A stretch of DNA of 64,000 nucleotides from Actinomycetes bacterium (lineage in GTDB: Bacteria; Actinomycetota; Actinomycetes; Actinomycetales; Demequinaceae): assembly GCA_023411615.1 (NCBI GenBank), contig JAEYOR010000022.1:1-64000 (forward strand), read 5' to 3'. Of this stretch, positions 35,044 to 42,310 are shown piece after piece; within the stretch, counting starts at the first letter, position 1; every line of letters begins with the position of its first letter. Made by a program: the position numbers and the translations under genes. The notes under the pieces are model-generated. The model did not search any database. It worked only from the letters and a program-made list of their open reading frames with translations, and was not told where the DNA came from.

Positions 35044-36674
35044 TGAAGGTGATGGCTCAAGTGGGCATGGTGATGAACCTCGACAAGTGCATCGGGTGTC
35101 ACACCTGCTCCGTCACATGCAAGCAGGCCTGGACCAACCGCGATGGCATCGAGTACGCGTGGTTCAACAATGTGGAAACCCGCCCGGGGCTTGGTTATCC
35201 CAAGACGTACCAGGACCAGGACAAGTGGAAGGGCGGTTGGGAACTCACCAAGCGCGGCAAGCTCAAGCTGCGCCAGGGTGGCCGGCTTAAGCGCCTCGCG
35301 ACGATCTTCAACAACCCCAAGCTCCCCGGCGTTGAGGATTACTACGAGCCGTGGACGTATGACTACGACACGTTGCTGAGCGCACCGCAAGGGCGCACCT
35401 CTCCCGTGGCACGACCCAAGTCCGCCATTACAGGCAAGGACATGGCCATCACGTGGTCGGCGAACTGGGATGACAACTTGGCGGGCGCTCCCGAGACCGC
35501 CCCGGAAGACCCGATTGTCAAGAAGATCCACAGTCAGGTGACGGACCGGATCAAGTTCGAATACGAGCAGGCGTTCATGTTCTACCTGCCGCGTATTTGC
35601 GAACACTGCCTCAACCCCTCGTGTGTGTCCGCTTGTCCCTCGGGCGCGATGTACAAGCGCGCTGAGGACGGCATCGTGCTTGTCGACCAAGATGCGTGCC
35701 GTGGCTGGCGCATGTGTGTCACTGGTTGCCCGTACAAGAAGGTCTACTTCAACCACAACACGGGTAAGGCCGAGAAGTGCACGATGTGCTACCCGCGCAT
35801 CGAGGCAGGCATGCCAACAATTTGCTCGGAGACATGCGTGGGACGGCTTCGTTACCTTGGGCTGTTCTTGTACGACGCGGACAAGGTGACCACGGCGGCC
35901 GCCACTCCCAACCCTCAGGACCTCTACGAGGCCCAACTCGACCTCATCCTCGATCCGCACGATCCAGAGGTGCAGGCGGCAGCCCGCCGCGACGGCATTG
36001 CGGAGGACTGGATTGAAGCGGCCAAGAAGTCGCCCGTCTACCAGTTGGCGAAGGTGTACAGGGTGGCGCTGCCGCTTCACCCCGAGTACCGCACGATGCC
36101 GATGGTCTGGTACATCCCGCCGCTGTCACCTGTGTCTGATGCGCTGAAGGAAACGGGCCACGACGCTGAAGACGCCGGCAACTTGTTTGGTGCCCTCCGC
36201 GCGCTACGGATTCCCATTGAGTACCTCGCGGAGTTGTTCACGGCGGGAGACGTGGCACCGGTGCTGCGCTCGCTGGACACGCTCGCCGCGATGCGCTCCT
36301 ACATGCGCGATCACAACCTGGGAGCGGACCTCAAGCCCGAAATCCCCGCAGCGGTTGGGCTCGACGAAGAGCAAATGATGGCGCTGTATCGCTTGCTTGC
36401 CATTGCCAAGTACGAGGATCGCTACGTGATCCCCGCCGCCCACAACGAGGTAGCGAAGGAACTCGACGATCTTGCGTGTGCCCTCGACGCGGTAGGCGGA
36501 CCGGGAGGTGGCGGTCCCGCCACCGTGACGGCCGATAGTTTCCACGCTCTCCAGGGGCTCAAGGAAACGAAGCCATACGCCTCGGTCACATCCGATTCGG
36601 TCAACCTGCCGCATTGGGACGGGAAAGGTGTCCCGCTCGGGATGCCCAAGATCCGGGTGCGCGGCAATGAGTGA
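35043..36674 (+). CDS. narH: Respiratory nitrate reductase, beta subunit
   Basis: Iron-sulfur electron-transfer subunit. The 543-aa protein carries four Cys clusters in the NarH pattern: CIGCHTCSVTC (Cys16, 19, 22, 26), CEHCLNPSCVSACP, CRGWRMCVTGCP, where Trp replaces a Cys as in the 3Fe-4S cluster, and CTMCYPR with CSETC. It passes electrons from NarI hemes to NarG. The start overlaps the narG stop as TGATG. Confidence 0.98.
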   Translation: MKVMAQVGMVMNLDKCIGCHTCSVTCKQAWTNRDGIEYAWFNNVETRPGLGYPKTYQDQDKWKGGWELTKRGKLKLRQGGRLKRLATIFNNPKLPGVEDYYEPWTYDYDTLLSAPQGRTSPVARPKSAITGKDMAITWSANWDDNLAGAPETAPEDPIVKKIHSQVTDRIKFEYEQAFMFYLPRICEHCLNPSCVSACPSGAMYKRAEDGIVLVDQDACRGWRMCVTGCPYKKVYFNHNTGKAEKCTMCYPRIEAGMPTICSETCVGRLRYLGLFLYDADKVTTAAATPNPQDLYEAQLDLILDPHDPEVQAAARRDGIAEDWIEAAKKSPVYQLAKVYRVALPLHPEYRTMPMVWYIPPLSPVSDALKETGHDAEDAGNLFGALRALRIPIEYLAELFTAGDVAPVLRSLDTLAAMRSYMRDHNLGADLKPEIPAAVGLDEEQMMALYRLLAIAKYEDRYVIPAAHNEVAKELDDLACALDAVGGPGGGGPATVTADSFHALQGLKETKPYASVTSDSVNLPHWDGKGVPLGMPKIRVRGNE

Positions 36675-37296
36675 GCACACGGCAGCGGCGCGGCTCGCCG
36701 CCTCATGGCTTCTTTGGTATCCCGACGCCAGCTTGCGTGAGCGACTGCCGGACATTCGCGCTGCGGTTGCCGACGCGGGGGGGCCTGCCGGTGACAAGTT
36801 GCGCGAGTTCCTCCGCGAGTTTGATGCGTGGGAGTGGGACGAGGCGCAACGTCACTACGTCGACACCTTCGACATGCGCAGGCGCACCGCGTTGTATTTG
36901 TCCTTCTGGACCGATGGTGACACGCGCAATCGGGGCTACGCGATGCTGCGCTTTAAGCAGGCGTACCTCGCCTCGGGATTCGATATCGGCGATGAGGAGC
37001 TTCCAGACCACCTCAGTGTGGTCCTTGAGTTCGCCGCGATCGGCAATGCGCTCTCGGGTGACGCGCTGCTCGTCGAGAACCGCGTCGGCATCGGCCTCCT
37101 CGCGGAGGCCCTTCGCGCCGCTAAGTCCCCGTACGCATTGCTTGTGGAAGCAGTGCTCACCACCTTGCCATCGCTCACTCCGGAAATCCGCGAGCGCATG
37201 GCCGAACTCGCGCGTTCGGGGCCGCCCGTTGAGAGCGTCGGCCTCGACCCGTTCCCCACCTCTGTCAATCTCGAATCCATAGGCGGCCGGCGATGA
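36667..37296 (+). CDS. narJ: Nitrate reductase assembly chaperone
   Basis: Dedicated chaperone that helps insert Mo-cofactor into NarG and attach NarGH to the membrane. The 209-aa protein matches the NarJ/TorD all-helical family (ASWLLWYPDASLRERLPDI and YVDTFDMRRRTALYLSFW). It overlaps narH by 8 nt (ATG at 36667; narH stop at 36674) and narI by ATGA. No metal motif is expected. Confidence 0.95.
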   Translation: MSEHTAAARLAASWLLWYPDASLRERLPDIRAAVADAGGPAGDKLREFLREFDAWEWDEAQRHYVDTFDMRRRTALYLSFWTDGDTRNRGYAMLRFKQAYLASGFDIGDEELPDHLSVVLEFAAIGNALSGDALLVENRVGIGLLAEALRAAKSPYALLVEAVLTTLPSLTPEIRERMAELARSGPPVESVGLDPFPTSVNLESIGGRR

Positions 37297-38033
37297 CAAC
37301 AATGGAGCTCTTGGTGTGGACGTCCTTGCCGTATGCGTGCTTGGCCGTGGCCGTATCCGGCATCGTGTGGCGCTACCGCTACGACCGCTTTGGCTGGACC
37401 ACTCGGTCAAGCCAAATGTATGAATCGCGCATCATGCGGATCGCTTCGCCGTTGTTTCATTACGGTATCATCGCGGTGATCTTTGGCCACGTGCTTGGCC
37501 TCATGGTGCCTGACCGGTGGACCGAGGCCTTGGGCGTTGACGACCACCTATATCACACGCTCACTTTGCCGCTGAGCCTCACTGCGGGGGCGGCCGCCGT
37601 TGTGGGCTTTGTCATGCTCGTCATCCGCCGCCGCACATCTCCCCCGGTATTTAGCCGCACCACTGTCAATGACAAGGTGATGTACCTGTTCCTTGGCGGC
37701 TCGATCATGCTCGGCACCACGGCGTCGTGGTGGGCCTCGGGGTTGCTGGGCGTGCACCACAACTACCGCGAGGACGTTTCGGTGTGGTTCCGCTCGATCC
37801 TCATGTTCCAGCCGCAGCCCGAACACATGGCAACTGCGCCCGTCGTGTTCCAACTCCACGTCATCGCAGGCTTCGTCCTCTTTGCCGTGTGGCCGTTCAC
37901 GCGGCTCGTCCACGCGCTGTCCGCACCGTTGCAGTATGTGGCGCGTCCATACGTTGTCTATCGCACCCGCGATCGGCACCCCACTGGTGCTCGCGCACCG
38001 CGTCGCGGCTGGGAACCCTCACGCCGCGCCTGA
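37293..38033 (+). CDS. narI: Respiratory nitrate reductase, gamma subunit (cytochrome b)
   Basis: Membrane anchor that oxidises menaquinol and passes electrons through two b hemes. The 246-aa protein has about five membrane helices and the expected heme-ligand histidines: His56 and His66 (LFHYGIIAVIFGHVLG), His189 (VFQLHVIAG) and His207 (RLVHALS). The ATG overlaps the narJ stop. The C-terminal 20 residues are basic and polar. Confidence 0.97.
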   Translation: MTTMELLVWTSLPYACLAVAVSGIVWRYRYDRFGWTTRSSQMYESRIMRIASPLFHYGIIAVIFGHVLGLMVPDRWTEALGVDDHLYHTLTLPLSLTAGAAAVVGFVMLVIRRRTSPPVFSRTTVNDKVMYLFLGGSIMLGTTASWWASGLLGVHHNYREDVSVWFRSILMFQPQPEHMATAPVVFQLHVIAGFVLFAVWPFTRLVHALSAPLQYVARPYVVYRTRDRHPTGARAPRRGWEPSRRA

Positions 38034-38061
38034 CCGCGTCCCTCACAACAACTGGAGAGAT

Positions 38062-38361
38062 ATGTCTACCAACCTCGGAATGCCCGGCGACCACGCATGC
38101 ACATGCGGTGAGCACGGCGAGGTCGAACTGCCGGTGCTTGTCGCATCGGAGATCCCTCACGAGATTCGCCACGCGGCAATCTTTGGCGCTCTCGAAGGGG
38201 CGCCACGCGGGATTCAGCTGGTGGCTCCGCATGACCCGTTGCCGCTGCTTGGGCAGATCGAGCAGCGGTGGCCGGGCGTGTACAACGTCGAGTACGCAGA
38301 GCGTGACACGGCCTGGCGCCTCAACATCACACGGCGTGCGAACCCGGCAATCCCCGCGTAA
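38062..38361 (+). CDS. DUF2249 domain protein
   Basis: A 99-aa soluble protein. Residues about 33-95 contain the DUF2249 pattern (EIPHEIRHAAIFGALEGAPRG, then PHDPLPLLGQIEQRWPG). A small Cys pair (ACTCGEHG) is near the N-terminus. The ATG follows a GGAGAG ribosome-binding site by 2 nt and is 28 nt after narI, so it is in the nar operon. DUF2249 proteins often occur next to nitrate, nitrite and NO genes; the biochemical role is unclear. Confidence 0.85.
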   Translation: MSTNLGMPGDHACTCGEHGEVELPVLVASEIPHEIRHAAIFGALEGAPRGIQLVAPHDPLPLLGQIEQRWPGVYNVEYAERDTAWRLNITRRANPAIPA

Positions 38362-38372
38362 CGCGCAATTCT

Positions 38373-38384
38373 TACACTGAGCAG
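38373..38384 (+). promoter_or_regulatory. Leaderless-type -10 before mogA
   Basis: TACACT (38373-38378) is followed by 6 nt and the mogA ATG at 38385. This suggests that mogA-moaE-moaA can be transcribed separately from the nar operon, as a leaderless mRNA. No clear -35 was found, so the call is tentative. Confidence 0.4.
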
Positions 38385-38882
38385 ATGTCCCCCACTCTCG
38401 ATGGCGTCCTCGTGGCGGTGGTGACGGTCTCGGACCGCACTGCCAATGGTGAGCGCACCGACGCTTCCGGGCCGATTTTGGCTGAGGCGATGCGGGTATT
38501 GGGCGCACAGGTGCTCAGTTCAGTGGTGCCCGATGGTGCCGACGACGTGGAACGGGTACTCCGCGCGGCGATTGCCGAGGGAGCCCGGGTGGTCATCACC
38601 ACGGGCGGCACTGGCGTTGGACCTCGGGACCTCACTCCGGAAGGCACGGCACGGGTCATTGATAGGACCGTGCCGGGCCTTGCGGAGAGGCTTCGCGCCA
38701 TGGACGCCGACGCCGTGCCGGGCGCGGTCTTGTCGCGCGGCCTTGCGGGTGTCGCGGGTGGCGATCACCGGGCGCTTGTCGTCAACGTCGCCGGCTCGGT
38801 AGGGGCCGCACGGTCCGCTGCTGCGGTGCTCACGGCCGTCTTGCCGCACGCGGTCGCGCAACTCGATGGCGAGGATCACTGA
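38385..38882 (+). CDS. mogA: Molybdopterin adenylyltransferase (MogA/MoaB family)
   Basis: Adenylates molybdopterin before molybdenum insertion. The 165-aa protein has the MoCF_biosynth motifs VVTVSDRTANGERTDASGP, VVITTGGTGVGPRDLTPEG and GVAGGDHRALVVNVAGS. It lies immediately downstream of the nar operon and overlaps moaE by one base. Annotators may use moaB for this family. Confidence 0.92.
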   Translation: MSPTLDGVLVAVVTVSDRTANGERTDASGPILAEAMRVLGAQVLSSVVPDGADDVERVLRAAIAEGARVVITTGGTGVGPRDLTPEGTARVIDRTVPGLAERLRAMDADAVPGAVLSRGLAGVAGGDHRALVVNVAGSVGAARSAAAVLTAVLPHAVAQLDGEDH

Positions 38883-39301
38883 TGCCAGCGCTCACGGCGA
38901 TGTCGGCCACTCCCTTGTCCGTGGATACGCACGTGGCCGCCGTGTCAGACCCGGCCCATGGCGCGATCGCGACCTTCATCGGCGTGGTCCGCGATCACGA
39001 TCCGAGCGTCGAGGGTGAAGTGACCCACCTTGAGTACTCGGCCCATCCGGATGCACCGGATATCGTCGCCCGCATTGTCGCCGAGGTAGAAACCGCTCAC
39101 GGGGTCGCGATCGCGCTGTCGCACCGCGTGGGTTTGTTGGCTGTTGGCGACGTGGCGATTGTGGCGGCGGCAGCGTCGGCCCATCGCGCGGACGCCTTTG
39201 CCGCGTGCCGCGAAGCTGTCGAGAGAGTGAAGGCGGAACTGCCGGTGTGGAAGCGTGAGGTGCTGGCAGACGGCACACACACGTGGGTGGGCATCCGGTG
39301 A
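38882..39301 (+). CDS. moaE: Molybdopterin synthase catalytic subunit
   Basis: Large subunit of MPT synthase, which adds the dithiolene sulfurs to precursor Z using thiocarboxylated MoaD. The 139-aa protein has the MoaE features GAIATFIGVVRDHDPSVEG, HLEYSAHPDAPD and the Lys-containing LPVWKREVLADGTHTWVG. It overlaps mogA (TGATG) and moaA (GTGA). Its partner moaD lies on the other strand at 45272. Confidence 0.95.
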   Translation: MPALTAMSATPLSVDTHVAAVSDPAHGAIATFIGVVRDHDPSVEGEVTHLEYSAHPDAPDIVARIVAEVETAHGVAIALSHRVGLLAVGDVAIVAAAASAHRADAFAACREAVERVKAELPVWKREVLADGTHTWVGIR

Positions 39302-40293
39302 CGGGGCTCGTTGACCGGTATGGCCGGGTGCATCGTGATTTGCGGTTATCGCTGACTGATCGATGCTCGTTGCGGTGCACCTATTGCATGCCCGCCGATG
39401 GCGTGCCGTGGCTTGTGGGATCCACACTCCTCACCACGGACGAACTTGTGCGGCTCGCGCGAGTGGCCGTGGGGCTGGGCGTGCGAGAAGTGAGGCTCAC
39501 CGGCGGTGAACCGTTGTTGCGCCCGGACGTTGTGAATGTGGTGGCGGCGCTGGCTGCATTGGACACGCCCGACGGTCCGCTCGATTTGTCGCTCACGACC
39601 AACGCACTGCGACTGCCAGCTCTTGCTGCGCCGCTGCGAGACGCGGGGCTCGACCGCGTCAATATCTCCTTGGACACGCTTCAGCGGGCACGGTTCATCG
39701 AACTGACGCGGCGAGATCGCTTAGCCGACATCCTCGCTGGGATCGAGGCCGCGCGAGCGGTGGGCTTCTCCCCTATCAAACTCAACGCCTTGATCATGCG
39801 GGGCGTCAATGACGAGGAGATCGCTGACCTCGTGTCATTTGCAGTGGAGCGCGGGTTACAGATGCGCTTCATCGAGCACATGCCGCTCGACGGCGGCCAC
39901 ACGTGGCGGCGCGAGGAGATGGTGACTGCGGAGGAGATTCTTGCGGCGATCTCGGAACGCTTCGCCCTTGAGGCGCTTGGTCACGATGGCGCGGCACCGG
40001 CCGAGACGTTCCGTATCGTCGGGACGGACGCCACCGTGGGGGTCATCGCCTCGGTGACGCGGGCGTTCTGCGACCGCTGCGACCGGGTGCGGCTCACGGC
40101 GGACGGTCAGTTCCGCAATTGCCTCTTTGCGCACGAGGAGTCCGACTTGCGCACCCTCATGCGCTCGGGCGCCGATGACGCGCGGCTCGCGGAGGCGATG
40201 ATCGCGTGCGTCGCGCTCAAGAAGCCCGGCCACGGCATCGATGACCCGACCTTTGTCCAGCCGAGCCGCCCGATGAGCGCGATCGGCGGGTAG
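39298..40293 (+). CDS. moaA: GTP 3',8-cyclase (MoaA)
   Basis: Radical SAM enzyme that starts Moco synthesis from GTP. The 331-aa protein has the N-terminal cluster motif CSLRCTYC and a C-terminal [4Fe-4S] motif (CDRCDRVRLTADGQFRNC). It ends with the conserved Gly-Gly (SAIGG). The start is the GTG at 39298, overlapping the moaE stop. All three Cys groups and the C-terminal GG are intact. Confidence 0.97.
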   Translation: MTGLVDRYGRVHRDLRLSLTDRCSLRCTYCMPADGVPWLVGSTLLTTDELVRLARVAVGLGVREVRLTGGEPLLRPDVVNVVAALAALDTPDGPLDLSLTTNALRLPALAAPLRDAGLDRVNISLDTLQRARFIELTRRDRLADILAGIEAARAVGFSPIKLNALIMRGVNDEEIADLVSFAVERGLQMRFIEHMPLDGGHTWRREEMVTAEEILAAISERFALEALGHDGAAPAETFRIVGTDATVGVIASVTRAFCDRCDRVRLTADGQFRNCLFAHEESDLRTLMRSGADDARLAEAMIACVALKKPGHGIDDPTFVQPSRPMSAIGG

Positions 40294-40315
40294 CCGCCGC
40301 CAGCGATCTCGTCTT

Positions 40316-40912
40316 TCACCCCAGCACAGCCGCGACGACTCCAAGCACACACGCATCCCCTTGGAACGGCCTGAGATCCACCTCCGCACCAGCCCGCCGC
40401 GCGATGCCCATCGCCAGCCCCCGGTGAACCCCGCACACCACCTCCGGGTGTCGGCGTGCCTCATCGAGGAATGGACATGCCCGCAACGCCAGGCCGTCGC
40501 CCGTCGGTTCGGGCGCGAAGCCGAGCTCTGAGAACACGGCGACGAGCGCAGCACGCGCGTCGAGGCCCTCGACGTCAACCTCATCCGCCCAACGCTCGCC
40601 AGCTTGCTCGGCACGCTCGGCGGGTGTCCCCTCAGCCGCAGCAGCGTCGGCGAGTGCCGCGAGCATGCCAATCCGAGCGTCGGGCACGCGCACTGCTCGG
40701 TAAATGGTGGAGGGCCGGCCACGGCCCCGCGAACGCTCAGCACGGCCCACCACGAGGCCCGCTGCAATGAGGCGATTGAGGTGAAAGCGCACGGTGGTGA
40801 CGTGCTGGCCGAGCTCCACCGCTAAGGCGGCAACCGTCACTCCGCCGCTTTGCTCACGCACCGCAGCCAGCACTCGCCCAACGCCGGGACGTGCGTCCTC
40901 CTGAAGCATCAT
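40316..40912 (-). CDS. Winged-helix regulator with C-terminal Cys/His motif (paralogue)
   Basis: A 198-aa regulator with a winged helix at residues about 12-75 (VTVAALAVELGQHVTTVRFH) and the same C-terminal signature as the regulator at 30602: Cys146 (ACPFLDE), Cys160-GV-His163 and Cys188. This suggests an iron-sulfur or metal sensor. It is divergent from the membrane protein and nirK, so those are its likely targets. TACTCT (40924-40919) 6 nt before the ATG suggests a leaderless transcript. Confidence 0.85.
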   Translation of the reverse strand: MMLQEDARPGVGRVLAAVREQSGGVTVAALAVELGQHVTTVRFHLNRLIAAGLVVGRAERSRGRGRPSTIYRAVRVPDARIGMLAALADAAAAEGTPAERAEQAGERWADEVDVEGLDARAALVAVFSELGFAPEPTGDGLALRACPFLDEARRHPEVVCGVHRGLAMGIARRAGAEVDLRPFQGDACVLGVVAAVLG

Positions 40913-40960
40913 GAATTAAGAGTAACGTTGTCCTCGAAAATGAACCGGGACGGAGGTCGG
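40913..40960. promoter_or_regulatory. Divergent promoter region, regulator / nirK operon
   Basis: Only 48 nt separate the two divergent start codons. On the minus strand TACTCT (40924-40919) with 6 nt spacing fits a leaderless start for the regulator. For the rightward gene, GGAGG (40952-40956) precedes the ATG by 4 nt. The -35 for either direction was not clear, and any operator of the regulator should lie in this interval. Confidence 0.45.
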
Positions 40961-42310
40961 ATGGCAACCAAGCCGCGTTCGCGCCGCCCTCGGACCGACC
41001 GCATCACCACCATGTGGATGCTGCTTGCGCTCGCCGGAGCCGTGACCGGCCTTGTCACCCGTAGCGTGTTGCCGCAGACGTGGTGGACCACAATTCACCT
41101 CGTCACGCTCGGCGTCCTCACCAATGGCATCCTCCAATGGAGTTGGTACTTTGCGCGCGGGCTCTTGCGCTTGCCACCTACCGACCGCCGCTCGGGCCGC
41201 GACGCCGTGCTCCGCTCCGTCGTTTTCAACGTCGCCCTCGTCGGCCTCGTCGCCGGCATGTGGTTCGGCGCGCCGCTCACTGTCATCGTCTTCGCCACCG
41301 TCGTGGGTGCGGTGGTCGCTTGGCATGGCTACGCGATTGTTCTCGCCGCCCGCGAGGCCCTCGGTTCGCGCCACGCTCCCTTGCTTCGCTTTTACGTTGC
41401 CGCGTCGGCACTGTTCGTCGTCGGGTGCACCATCGCGGGCTTCCTTACCGTCGCACTCCTTGATGCCGACGCTCCCACGTGGCTTCTCAACAACGCCGAC
41501 GGCCTCACCCTCGCCCACGCGATCATCCTCGTAGGCGGCTGGGTTGGGCTATCCATTGCGGGCACGCTCGTCACTCTTGGTCCGACCGCCCTCCGCACCC
41601 GCATGGAGGCCGACGCTTCTGTCACCGCAGTACGAGGCTTGCCATGGCTCGTTGCTGCGGTGACGGGGGCTGGCTTGGCCGCGGCCCTGGGTTGGATGGC
41701 CATCGCGGGTGCGCTCCTTGGCGCCTACGCATGTGGGCTTGCCGTGTGGATCGGCTTGCCCTTTGCCCGCGTGGGCGTCGCCAAAGGCATTCGCGAGCAC
41801 GCGGGGTGGACCATGGCGGGCGGCGTCGCATGGACGGGCGTGGGCATGGCCATTGTTGCCGTCGTGCTCGCGCGCTCGAGCGACCCCACGGCGGCGCGCG
41901 AAGCGATCATGGCGTGGATCCCCCTCATCGGCGTTGCCGGGCCGGGGCAAATCTTCATCGGCGCGCTGACGTACTTGCTGCCCGTGGTGGTGGGCGGCGG
42001 GCCGTCGACAGTGCGGCTCGGCATCGCCACCCTCGAAACTGCCTCCGCCACGCGCCTCGCGGCTCGTACAGTCGCCCTCGTATTGCTTGCCGTCACCACG
42101 GGTATTGGCGCCGACGCTCGTTGGGCTTGGTGGGCGGCAGTCGCCGCAACCTTCGCGGCCGATATGACGTTGATGGCGATTGCCGGAGCACGTCAAGCCC
42201 GTGCCCGACGTGCGCCCGGCGGCGCCACCCCACTCGCGTCTCCCCTCGTGGTGGCGAGCGGTGAGAATGCTCCGCAAAGTCCGGAGACCGACCCCAGGAG
42301 TCTCCTGTGA
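40961..42310 (+). CDS. 12-TM membrane protein associated with nirK (NnrS-like?)
   Basis: A 449-aa protein with about 12 predicted membrane helices. Conserved-looking histidines occur in the second (TIHLVTLGVLTNG), fourth (AWHGYAIVLA) and sixth (LAHAIILVGGWVG) helices, a pattern resembling NnrS or a heme-copper-oxidase-like membrane family. I cannot name it safely. The ATG at 40961 follows GGAGG; the frame is open from 40850 but the added residues overlap the divergent gene. It overlaps nirK (GTGA), so it probably helps nitrite reduction or NO handling. Confidence 0.75.
   Translation: MATKPRSRRPRTDRITTMWMLLALAGAVTGLVTRSVLPQTWWTTIHLVTLGVLTNGILQWSWYFARGLLRLPPTDRRSGRDAVLRSVVFNVALVGLVAGMWFGAPLTVIVFATVVGAVVAWHGYAIVLAAREALGSRHAPLLRFYVAASALFVVGCTIAGFLTVALLDADAPTWLLNNADGLTLAHAIILVGGWVGLSIAGTLVTLGPTALRTRMEADASVTAVRGLPWLVAAVTGAGLAAALGWMAIAGALLGAYACGLAVWIGLPFARVGVAKGIREHAGWTMAGGVAWTGVGMAIVAVVLARSSDPTAAREAIMAWIPLIGVAGPGQIFIGALTYLLPVVVGGGPSTVRLGIATLETASATRLAARTVALVLLAVTTGIGADARWAWWAAVAATFAADMTLMAIAGARQARARRAPGGATPLASPLVVASGENAPQSPETDPRSLL

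Noticed and set aside
34968..36080. 370-codon minus-strand open frame opposite narH
   Set aside because: NarH has all four Cys clusters in the plus frame, and the antisense frame shows no domain or ribosome-binding site.
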